DNA from: Pseudobacter sp.
GTDB lineage: Bacteria; Bacteroidota; Bacteroidia; Chitinophagales; Chitinophagaceae
Length of the DNA: 64,000 bases
Reading direction: 5' to 3'
Assembly: GCA_017849455.1 (NCBI GenBank)
Contig: JAFIGX010000014.1
Location: 62,001-126,000 of the forward strand
Shown: piece after piece, positions 46,201-54,800 of the stretch
Layout: each line of letters opens with the position of its first letter
Numbering within the stretch: the first letter of the stretch is position 1
Program-made: the position numbers and the translations under genes
Notes under the pieces: generated by a model
Told to the model about the DNA's origin: nothing
The model's input: the letters and a program-made list of their open reading frames with translations, nothing else
Databases searched by the model: none

Positions 46201-47966
46201 AATGCATCGGGGCTTAACTGGTAATTGAACAGGTAGTCGCTGGGCTGTGGCACCAATATGGTATTGATGGATTCGATACTATTCCCTTTCACGATATTGG
46301 TGCCGGCATCGATCAGGTTCCTGGTGATCGTTGTTCCTCCCTGGTTCAGGTATTGTGCACGGTCCAGGGAATCCATCGCATCCGGTTTCCGGCCGGCCAA
46401 TGCGGTGGCGATCGTTCGCCCCTGCATATCTATATAGGAAATGCTCATCTGCCCGTTCGCATCGAGCACCATGTTCTTGTAATAGTGAGTATATGTCCCT
46501 ACTTCAGTACCGAATAATCCTTCCAATTCTTCTTTGGCTGCCGTGCCATAAAAATATTTCGTTTCATGTCCTTTATCCATCTGGAACGCAGCCCCTGCCC
46601 CACTTTGTGCGGATATCCTCTGGCTACCATCCTGCATATACCTCGTAAGGGTGTAGGGAAATCCTTCTGCATCGGGAAGATGTCGGTTGAACCCGGAATC
46701 TTTTTTGGGATTGAGGGTGCTGTAATACTGGGAAGCCCCTGAATTGCTGCTCAGCCTCATATCTCCCGGAGGAGTTACCGGTTCCAGGTCGAAAATGCTG
46801 GAAGGATCGCTATTGACCGCCTGGCCGTTAAACATATTGAGGTTGTGCTGATAGCTTATCACATTGTTGATACCTGGTGAGGGCAACACTTGTACGGCGG
46901 CACGTCCCTGCTTGTCATAAAACGTTTCCGCAGCGATGACACTGTTATTGCTGTTATCTTTGGTGATCGTTTGCCTGCTTCTTAAAGTACCGTCGAAGTA
47001 GCTGATCACTGTTTTTCTTTTGCCTTCCTCGGAATAGGTGGTGGTAGCCTGCCAGTTCAGGCTATCGGACGGGCTTTGAAAGGAATGGCTTTTTACGTAC
47101 GACCACCCGCCATCCACACGGGTACCATTGCTTTTGATGTTTACCGCCCTGATGCGATAATAGAGTTTGCCCACGCCGCTATAGAGTGTAGGAATACCGT
47201 ATATGGTCTTCTCGACCGGAAGGTCGACCCGGGTTGAATTATTTTTGAATAGCAGGTCGAGATTCAGGCTGCCGCTTTGTATATAAGTCGAAGCAAGATC
47301 ATCTTCAAGCCAGGCCCATTCCAGTTGGGAATAATTATTGGTGGCATCGGTTGGCCAGCTCCAGGAGATCTTCAATTCGTCTGCTGTTGAATCTTCGGGT
47401 TTGTATGTAGCCAGGGATTTGTCGACGAAAACCGGGAACCTCCTCCCTGTCATCTCATTCTCCAGCAACAAAAGGTTGCGGATATCAGGACTGCTCATTA
47501 CCGGATTTGAAGTAATATCCAGTACGGTGACCTTCACGTATTCCGCTCCGCTAAAATGAAAATAGTTCCTGCTTTTATATTTCGATCCTCCTGCCCTGTT
47601 ATAACCCACTTCCAGTTCCTGTGAAGCTACCTGGCTGAGAGAGGAGGGTGAATGACCGTATTCGATCCTGAGCTTCACTTTGGCCGTAAAGTCGACAGGC
47701 AGGTATTCTTTCGTCTCTTCCCGCAGGCTGAGGGTGATGATGTTTCGAAGATCCCTGGTATCCGCAGCAGGATAGAAATCGAAATAATTGACTGCGGAAA
47801 CAGCATTCAGGATCAGTGGAGATGATTCTCCATTGACGGCAGTGAGGCCGGTAAGCCTCGAAACCAGGCGTACTGGTAACCCATCTTCTACGCCGGCCTG
47901 GGCCGTAAAGCAACTGCTGATGCTTAGCGCCAGGAATAAAGCTATTGGTAATTTTCTCGATTGCAT
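40236..47966 (-). CDS. giant RHS-repeat protein with LysM and NucA/NucB-type nuclease tip
   Basis: A 2576-residue exported protein and candidate polymorphic toxin. A signal peptide (1-24) leads to a beta-rich N-terminal half (fibronectin-like near 190-320). A cysteine-rich middle (about 730-1430) includes two CxxGYHWDxxLQxCV modules near 1290-1330. YD/RHS repeats follow (about 1590-2215), and the RHS core end GLRIYDPRICRFLSIDPRED stands near 2250. Next comes LysM (about 2296-2340, YTVKKGETLSGIAKARG), then a NucA/NucB-like nuclease (about 2395-2480: RNREQATRKLPG, then RDEFAYATTMQGG with D2426-E2427, then VRFVPVGEQQFQAIDLR). A proline-rich linker and a hydrophobic tail end the protein. NucB-type enzymes cut DNA using this DE pair. 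It is last of five tightly spaced genes, 5 bases after its predecessor. The nuclease call rests on motif reading only. Confidence 0.85.
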   Translation of the reverse strand: MQSRKLPIALFLALSISSCFTAQAGVEDGLPVRLVSRLTGLTAVNGESSPLILNAVSAVNYFDFYPAADTRDLRNIITLSLREETKEYLPVDFTAKVKLRIEYGHSPSSLSQVASQELEVGYNRAGGSKYKSRNYFHFSGAEYVKVTVLDITSNPVMSSPDIRNLLLLENEMTGRRFPVFVDKSLATYKPEDSTADELKISWSWPTDATNNYSQLEWAWLEDDLASTYIQSGSLNLDLLFKNNSTRVDLPVEKTIYGIPTLYSGVGKLYYRIRAVNIKSNGTRVDGGWSYVKSHSFQSPSDSLNWQATTTYSEEGKRKTVISYFDGTLRSRQTITKDNSNNSVIAAETFYDKQGRAAVQVLPSPGINNVISYQHNLNMFNGQAVNSDPSSIFDLEPVTPPGDMRLSSNSGASQYYSTLNPKKDSGFNRHLPDAEGFPYTLTRYMQDGSQRISAQSGAGAAFQMDKGHETKYFYGTAAKEELEGLFGTEVGTYTHYYKNMVLDANGQMSISYIDMQGRTIATALAGRKPDAMDSLDRAQYLNQGGTTITRNLIDAGTNIVKGNSIESINTILVPQPSDYLFNYQLSPDALSLPVCPGSNPSTICYDCQYDLEITITDEAGVKAPVIKKFSNINLNADNNCNTAVDKFSDGVTTASNNISFTVPLTVGSYMVRKTLTLSEASLQKYKKDYMQEGKGWCQKDSLLIDSIYRALQIVTNCNAPSTVTCQSCNTALGSFTDFRTAFLHSLGNPDPVPLEGQIKAAYDEAKRNCDRLCTDVSKVQATKRQLMLADMVPYSGQYAQETGSGSMFNEYNIFKTSPGNRPFYRYPKDVVTGNAGNYLTSLNAIDPINAVLSTLSQADFVTAFDLKWAEALLPYHPEYQKLIFSESATMAPSYNWISDFINTETYSEAASTNKNYILFSGNTTAAPYNDPFYSLDPGNKSIMENWVKNYYVSNKYVSLSMWQVAYGNLKCDQLADLNLRKSCYVNAPKQPPYADLTTTEEKDQLWTIFKGLYAYEREKHVNQYLNNQRPVPNANTLAQQGFILHFPTERQTVDQFNLQSNGDWSFWPANPGDPPYPILNRKDPCDSYIETWKQALLQCDSLARHPLRDQILNDITTKMKAVCKKGINAANPYGASTVPPNTPNDGTPRNFEEVVNTVFASYNIPRTNYCNPFVIEFPKPYGKTPNLVPSVITEIDTCTCNRFNEIRAEATASGVNPSNFSALNQYLRNKYGDTLTLPVFQGMDHCQEFGRKFICTTETRSVTYACVDGSPCAVAGFAGSNNNQPAARNTTMARIILPPPPPLCPVGYHWDPYLQKCVSDLIVPHLCLNGYHWDDNLQTCVKDSCIASCPFSVCDSLDVYYYPLNFPQPLPDFLKCGASPAPRCLTCSDLKALTQEFKSYFVTPYNIAPVFDSADLSQTSIESNLNYQRFINYRTGFQYSWIDYAKAAAAATPACNLNGTGGSQTVICADTKPFNDTTGVGMKDPPCQATYSMAVAMGQQIIEQRNATLLANLEASYRDKCMSAKDREIFTVTFNNSEYHYTLHYYDMAGNLVKTVPPKGVKPDFSAAFALQVKNGRAGDYLVAPPHEYMTEFRYNSLDNLVAQRTPDGGTTYYWYDKLGRLVVSQNKQQFVESKFSYTIYDNLGRIIEVGQKPQTNGSMSQVVSQDTLQLKNWLNTGASKEQITFTVYDEAGLASYTPMFTPRNLRNRISYTGTRNFATDPDFYSATFFTYDVHGNVDTLLQNLMGVSALGPVSDRLKYIAYDYDLISAKVNMVSYQPGLKDAFYHRYLYDAENRLLGVYTSRDKIIWDQDASYQYYKHSPLARMEYGKLRVQGMDYAYTIQGWLKGVNSTLLDTAKDMGRDGTVSSAVARDVLGFALHYYDQSVDGNNWIDYTAIATTGSAFARPPMGLNLGSLYNGNIAAITMNNGGLLKGNPSSTIREALFYQYRYDQLNRLVAMQAYKGLDNNNQWMPVILNDYKETIKYDPNGNILSYKRNGSPSLGAGNPIVMDDLTYYYKSNRNQLDYVSDAAGVTYGNDIGSQNPGNYQYDSIGNLTKDKDTTISWNVYGRISSINKSGNIINFTYDAAGNRITKTAGGITTVYVRDGAGNVMSVYEVQASNVKQKETHLYGSNRIGIAMEHTAVQVSVSLAAGWEPAKIDTFIRGEKIFELTNHIGNVLVTVTDRKFQVQSTTNAGMVGYYEADIVSANDYYPGGLLMPGRKYGALGRYGFNGKEQDKEVRGEGSSYDFGLRIYDPRICRFLSIDPREDEYPWQSPYAYYSNNFIAKVDFNGGGEEYTVKKGETLSGIAKARGTTVEMLQRINNIKDANKIKEGQKILVPSLTENQVKQLSQVIMGIPGFNSLNIKGIHFVFEDFTPDIYALTRDALKANPQWNLLTYNGGGKAAERNREQATRKLPGLAPFGKSRDEFAYATTMQGGRNAWVRFVPVGEQQFQAIDLRFMYGGYGTGNKMKVGDNFLVVLIPKITPIVPVPVYTPQPKPVQPPPVIYVPIVPRVPSPSVPGFRPSPLLNGLAGRAGLYGMLFYGIGKGIFWINDYNMRNMNDSEKESYLNALGLAF

Positions 47967-47971
47967 GTTGT

Positions 47972-48814
47972 CTAAAAGTTTTGGGTCACTGAAAAAGCTT
48001 CATAGCCTTTTGCGGGTACGTAGGCTCCCTTCTCATTTTTAATAACCCGGTCGGATATGCGTACGGGTATGGCCGCTGTGTTATCGTGCGATATATCGAT
48101 GAACCGGAAGATCGATACCTGTTCTTTTACGAAGAAACTGCCCTCCCCTTCCATGGTGATCAGCATACCGGCATTGCGGGGCTGCTGCACCAGTTGGAGG
48201 CTGTCGGCCGCGGAGATCGCTATCAGGCTGCGCCGGGTAGTGGTAATGGCTTCCGGCTCGCCGGATGAAAGACGATAGCGCAACTCGACCTGTTCTTTGG
48301 GGAGATGGGTGCCCGGGACCAGCGAGCGGCTGAAAAGATCGATTGCCCGGATTGTCGTATTGTGCTCCTTATCTTTGACCTGGTACTTCGAAGCCAACCG
48401 CCCCATGGATGAATCTGCTATTGGCAATGCCAGGGCCGATCTCATGTAATTGATGATCTCCTGTGCATTGGTATATACGACTATCCTCTTCAACTCCCTG
48501 CTGACGAGCAGGGCCATGGAATCGGAAACGATCTGTTCCAGGTCGCCGAAGCGCATGTATCCACCGGATCGATTACGGTGGAAGCTCGCCTGTATAGTTG
48601 CCGTATCCTCTTCCTGCAAAACCAGGTTGGTACTGTTCCTGCATTCGAGGTTCACCTGGAATGGCAGCATCTGATAGGACCGGCTTACAGTAATGAATGT
48701 CCTGAGAATGGCAGTGCTGTCGGCCTGCTGTGCTTTCAGCCCTGGACAGAAAGCAGTTGCCAATAAAAGCAAGAGGACGAACACCGTTTTTTTATTTATG
48801 CTGGAATGGTTCAT
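47972..48814 (-). CDS. exported protein of unknown function in the RHS operon
   Basis: A 280-residue protein with a signal peptide (KTVFVLLLLLATAFCPGLKA, cleaved near residue 29). The mature part is a beta-rich single domain. The first half (YQMLPFQVNLECRNSTNLV, ATIQASFHRNRSGGYMRFGDLEQIVSD) has the alternating strands of LolA/LppX-like sheets used to bind lipids or lipoproteins, but I cannot make a firm match. It is sandwiched between two giant genes with only 9 and 5 bases of spacing, so its product is probably made in step with them. A chaperone or pilot role for the RHS protein is inference. Confidence 0.75.
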   Translation of the reverse strand: MNHSSINKKTVFVLLLLLATAFCPGLKAQQADSTAILRTFITVSRSYQMLPFQVNLECRNSTNLVLQEEDTATIQASFHRNRSGGYMRFGDLEQIVSDSMALLVSRELKRIVVYTNAQEIINYMRSALALPIADSSMGRLASKYQVKDKEHNTTIRAIDLFSRSLVPGTHLPKEQVELRYRLSSGEPEAITTTRRSLIAISAADSLQLVQQPRNAGMLITMEGEGSFFVKEQVSIFRFIDISHDNTAAIPVRISDRVIKNEKGAYVPAKGYEAFSVTQNF

Positions 48815-48823
48815 GACTGCTTT

Positions 48824-51800
48824 TTACTGGATGGAATTGATGTTTTTTTGTTTGGAGCTTCTTGTTTCCTGGATGGTCTTGATACCTTCTTTGGTCTCTG
48901 CCTTGGTCCTCACCAGTGTACCTTCCTCATCATATTCATAGAAGGTCCCGTAATTATTAGGGTCCAATTCGGCTATCAGGCGAAGCGTTACCGGATCGTA
49001 TACATAACTTTTCATATTGGCATTGAATGGATGTATCCGGATGTCATCGTAATAGATCGGAACGCCGCTCCCGTTCACGAATTTCAAATCCATGGAGGTC
49101 ACTCCCGGAGGGGCGGTGAATTCCCCTTCGATCTTTTGCCAACCTTCTATTACAGGGCCGGAGGGCCTGAATGGCTGTGAAATGCTGCTGCCATTATTGA
49201 AGGTGATATTGACGCTATTACAGGGAAGGCCGGTCGTAGAGTTGATACAGGGATCTTTTACCCAGGAACTGAAGAGCATTCTTTTGCCTGCCGGAAATGA
49301 GAATAGCGGATTTAGCATCGAACCTGTTCCATAGGCCGGCTTTGTGAAGATGCAACCATTTTGGGTAGAGGGAGATTTATAACCCGGTTTGAAATCGTCG
49401 AAGATCAATGAGTATTCCACCCCTGGTAATTCCCACGTGCATCCGGAACCGGAACAGGAATAATAGTAATCGGCATGTATCGAATAATCGATCCTGTAGA
49501 TACCTTTCGGGAGGCAACAACTAAATAACTTATCATCGAATGAGGTGCTTATATAAGTTATAGGGACCTGTACACCCGAAAGCGAAGTAATTCTAAAAAG
49601 CATGTCTGCGAATGTGCTGGAGGTTTGCCGGTATTCCATTACTTTTCGCGTGATATTGTATACCCGGTCCTGCAATACTTCGATATAATTGAAAGCATCG
49701 ATGTCATAAGCATAGCTGACGGAAGTGCTCGTTTGGGTGGGGCGGCTTTGTCGCACCCTCAGGAACATCGCTTCATTGCCACTGGAGGCGTTGGGGTAGA
49801 TGGAAGTGTCCAAAACCAATGTTGAAGGAGATTTTCTGATGGTGCCTATATTCAAGCCGATCGCATAAAGACTTTTAGTGGTATCCTTATCGAAAACAAA
49901 AGAGAAGTCTTCACTGATACTGCTTTTAATAGGAATGGTTTTGGTGGCAGTACTATTCCCATTTACTTTTAAAGCATATTTGCCGGTATGCGCATTCATT
50001 GAAATACTGTCCATATTGGTGAGGACAGCATTGGGCATATTCGCAAGAGAAATATGCTTCTCCAAACAAGGGTTCTCCTGGACTGCGTTTATATTCCCAT
50101 TGAAGTACTCGTCTTCAAATCCTGCATACAACATCTCATGGTACCTGGAATTATCGGCGATGGCAATTGGCAGCGTCTTTTTGTAACCATATTGCGCCCC
50201 TGTATAAATATTCAAAGCATTCCTGGTTTCCAGTTGCCTGCCCAGGGAGTTTATTCTTGTGACTTCCTCACTCGATACCCACTGATTACTGGAAAGGTCG
50301 GGAACCAGTGATGACCCGGCCGAAAAATCCCAGTATAGTTTAAAATTATCGAATGTGCCGTTCCTGGGCAGGTTGGTGGGTGTTGCCGGGTTTGTTTCCT
50401 TTCTATCGGCAAGAAATACGAGCTTCCTGTTTGTAATGAAGCTGCCGAGGAGCCCTTTGGTGTATGGATTTATCCTCTTCTCGAGATAACCATTACAGTC
50501 GATCACTTCCTTAAAGGAACAGGTAGCGTTGTCGAAGACCGTGCTCAGCTTATTGATGGTTTCATTGTCGATCTGCCATTTTTCCCTGAACTCTGTGGCC
50601 GTTGCGCTGACCGTGTTGCTGTTATTATTGATCCTGAGCGTTGGGGTACTGCTTCTGTCTATGGGGTCGGCCAATGTAATTGCCGTGGCCACAGGGTCAG
50701 CAAGCAAATTGCGTCTGCCACTTCTGATGATCCTGAAACTAACATCCTTCTTGGTATATAGCCTGCCGGCGCTATCCATGAAAATAAAGTCTGGGTTAGG
50801 ATTTTTTAGTGAGCTTGTATTTTTATTCTGATCAAAGGCCCAAAGGCGGTTCACGCTCTGGGCTTCCAGTTTTGCCCCGCAATTGTCGGATGGTGTGGAG
50901 CCTGGGAATGAAAGGTATAACTCGTCACCGCTTTCAAAGAGATTGCTGATCTCTGTGGATGATACGCCACTGATGATCTTTCCGTCCTTGAATCCAACAC
51001 CTGAAAAATTCAGGTCGATATTCTTATAGGCAGGTCCCATCCCGCTGTAAGCCCAATATGCAGGATAGGTTGTTTTATAGACCGGCTTATCGAATTCATT
51101 ATTGGTACGGGTCACCAATACCTGCCCTGTTTCCGCATCGTATACCATGTCTCTCTTGCTCACCTGGCTGCCTTTGTCGATCACTACCACGCTATCGAGC
51201 ACACTGTGGTAGTTGATCACTTTGGTGGTGGTAACGGCCCTGTAAATGCTTTCGCTTTCGCCGAATACAGGCCAGATAAATGGTAACCATACTGGCAATA
51301 TGACCGGGTACAACTCTACCTGGGCCTGTATTTCGAGACTGCTCCCATTGATCTTCATCTCGCGTGTGTCTGTCATCAGCTCGATATCTATCCCCATATT
51401 GCCCTGCTCTACTTTGCCACCCTGGTCACCATAGGCGAAATCGAATTTTTCATTCAGTCCTTTTGCGCCTGTATTGCGATAGAAGTATTGCGTATAGTTG
51501 ATCCGTGTGGCGGTATCTTTCTCTCCGTACGAAGACTGTGATTTCATTTTTCCATGCATGTCGTTGTTCTCGATGAGAAAACCCTGCGACAGGCTGCGGC
51601 TGTCGAACGCATATTTATAAAAGAAGGCCGTGAAGTTGGAATTATGTGATCCTTTATCGGAACCGGGATCGAGAGAAGTATAATTATAATAGACCGGGTA
51701 ATCTTTGGCGGTGTAGAATTCCGTTACCTGGCGGCCAACCCCTGACCGGGATTTTCGCCCTGCAGGAATACTGTCGTAAATGATCGAGCGTACGCTCACC

Positions 51801-54800
51801 TTGCTGTAACCTACTGTTGGGGACGGGAAAAATGCATCCAGGAATGGCATTTCTATCGCACCATAAGTAGCTGGTCCGGCCGGCAACCTGTTGGCCACCA
51901 GCAGGATGGTCTGGAATGGATTTTCTTCATTTCCTATAGCCGGTTCATAAGTGGCCACACCGCTGCTGATCGTTCGCTTGCTGCCATCCGGCAATACTTC
52001 GGTGGTCGTATAATCGTATGCCTGTCCGTAAACGGCAGTGAACTTATTCGCCATGGCTTTCCAGTTGTCTTTCAAGAGAACCTTTTTCACCCGGTGGCCA
52101 CCGCCATATTTAAATCCGGTAGGTTCATTCAGTCGTACAAAAGACTTCGAAAGGAGCACTGTTTTGCCCGCTCCTCTCGAGCGCATATTCAGAATAGGGT
52201 TCCTGAAAGCGTTCTTGAGCGCATTGCCCCAACCGGCCAGCATATCACCTACCTGTTGAAGTGTGCTCCCATCCGCTATTTCATACCCCGGAAATGCCTG
52301 CCCGGGCAGTTTTTCTTTCAGGTATTCGAGGGCTGTGAGTGACATAGGGCTTAGGCCATCCATCAGGTTTACCCGCACCCAAATAGTGGAACTGTTATAC
52401 ACTCCATAATCGGCAATGGTGGCATAACTGGTCACATATTCATATTCCCCCTTCGGCATCACCACTGCCAGTTTGAAAGCGAGCTGTTGCACCCCATCGA
52501 GATATTTTCGACCAACTTCTGTTCTGTTATTGCAGGGATCGGGCAGATTGATATAAACCACATCGTTCTCTGTGATAGCGGCCGCGAGACCTGATACCCC
52601 ATACAGGTTATTCGAGTAAATGCCATCAGGGGCTTTGCCAAATCCGGCGATCTTCATCATGGAGGCGGCCCTTCTGTTCTGCACGTAGGCATAATCGTCA
52701 CTTTCATATTCAACTTCCAACTGCCCCCCGGAAGGAAGCAATATTTTTTTCAGCGACCAGGCGCCTGCATTCTGTCTTATATTGGTAACAGATGCCGCAT
52801 CCGTTTTTTGAAGACTATATGGATAGGCGGAATTCTTTAACTGATCCGGATTATTTTCTTTGGGTTTATAGGTCCCCCAGCGATCGGTAGCATTGAATGC
52901 ATACGCAGGATTTTCAGCGGCCGTGCTGCCATAGGAGAAGAGGTATTGTTCATTCTTGCTCCTGAGCTTGCCGTTGTAGGTGAAATAGATTCTTTCGAGT
53001 GTGAGCTTTCCCCTCTCTGCATTCACATTCTGCCCATTCACGATCTCCGTAGTGTCCTTATTGCCGGGCACGCGGGCGCATAAGCGATAGCTGTATTCGA
53101 AGTTTACGGTCTTGATCGGTTTCGCATTGGCGATGCCATTCTTTTTCAGGTCGGCTTTGTTGTAGAGATCGATCTTTTTCAAACGTCGAAGGGAGGGATT
53201 ATTATAATCGATGCCGCCGACCGAATCCACGGTATTTCTGCCGTCGGCCCTCGTTTCGAGCGTGAACAGGGCGATCATGGTCTTCGATTCTATGGATTGC
53301 AGGTACCATGTTTCCCGTTCACCATAGGAAATGATCCCTTTATTGTCTTTTGGATTGGAGCGGTTGCCTGTATTGTAATTCGCCTGTTGTCCTTCTGTCA
53401 ATGGGCTTCGCCAGCGATAAGGGACGGCCGTCTTGGTATAATTGAATTTTACAGCTTCACCAAGATCATCTTCAGTAATGCCATTGCCGGTGAGGTCAAC
53501 GTAATCGGGGGAAAGGATACCGGATAATAAGAAGGAATGCGCATAGGCCGGCATTCTGCTGATCTGAAGGTATCCGTCCCTGCTGCTTGAATTGTTGAGA
53601 TGGGCAGAGCTCCTGGTGATCTCGGATGGCTGGATACCTACCAGGTCATCGTCGATGGCATTGCTGCCTACAGAAAACGTGAAGTCCTTTTGCACGATAT
53701 TGTATACCGGTATTCCATAAACGTATCTTTTGCCGTCTGATTCGGCTACGTTGATCTGTGAGATATGATGGGCTTTCCTGTAGCTCCCTACCCGGTCTAT
53801 CGAATCATAGACCAGGTTGTTGGTCCCATTGAGGATATTGGTGGTTGAATAGCTTTTTATTTTTTTGTCGAGCCCGACCACACTTGCTTCTGCAGCAGTG
53901 AGGAAACTAAATACCTGGCTTCTCTTTTTTCTTTTGGAAATATCCGGTTGCAGCAGGTTTACAGTACCGATCAGTTTGTTATCCCGCGAAAACCTTTCCA
54001 GTGTGGGCTCGATGCTGGTACTCCCATAATAGCCGCCCAGTTTGAACCTTACGAGGTCTGTGCCGCCGATCTTTGCAAATTGCTGATCTGTCAGCACACT
54101 GGTCTCACCGGGATTCCGGAAATAAACCTTCTCCCATGCTCGGTCCGGGTTACTGTTGGCATTGGCGAATGAAAGGAAATTCCTGAGTTTATTCCCTTCT
54201 GTCCATTCACCGATCACCGAAGGCGTTTTGATAAGATTGAAATTCGCCCCGAAATGCCCGGGGATACCGATGTCGACCCCTGCGCTGATGTTCTTGTCCT
54301 GCGAGCGGGTAGTATTATCACGCACATAGCCATAATCGTTACGATACGCCCTTACCGAGCCACCGGTGCCTTCACCCTGTAATTCAAAAACATCATAAGT
54401 ATACTGCGGGGCCGATATGACAGGTGTACGCGGTGTCACCTCATTGTCGTTGAACCTCGTGAAATCCATAACGGCAGCCGGATTGCCGGCGGCCTTTTCA
54501 TAATACATATAACCTACCAGCGGCTTTAGGAGATCGACATTTTCTTCAGCCACCTTCGATACGGATTTGAATACTTCCACTTCAGCGGAACCATAAATGC
54601 CCCAGATCGCACCTCCCAACTGGAAATGGCCCGACCAGGCTTCATTGCTCATCGGCATGCGGATAGCAGGAATATAACTGGGCCTGGCAAAATTGATCGA
54701 AGTGCCTATCAACGCACCATTACCGGAACCATGTTTTTCCAGTTTGCGGTATTCACCTTCTCCCCCATCCTTCCATTCATGTGCCCTGTTGAAGCTGGTC

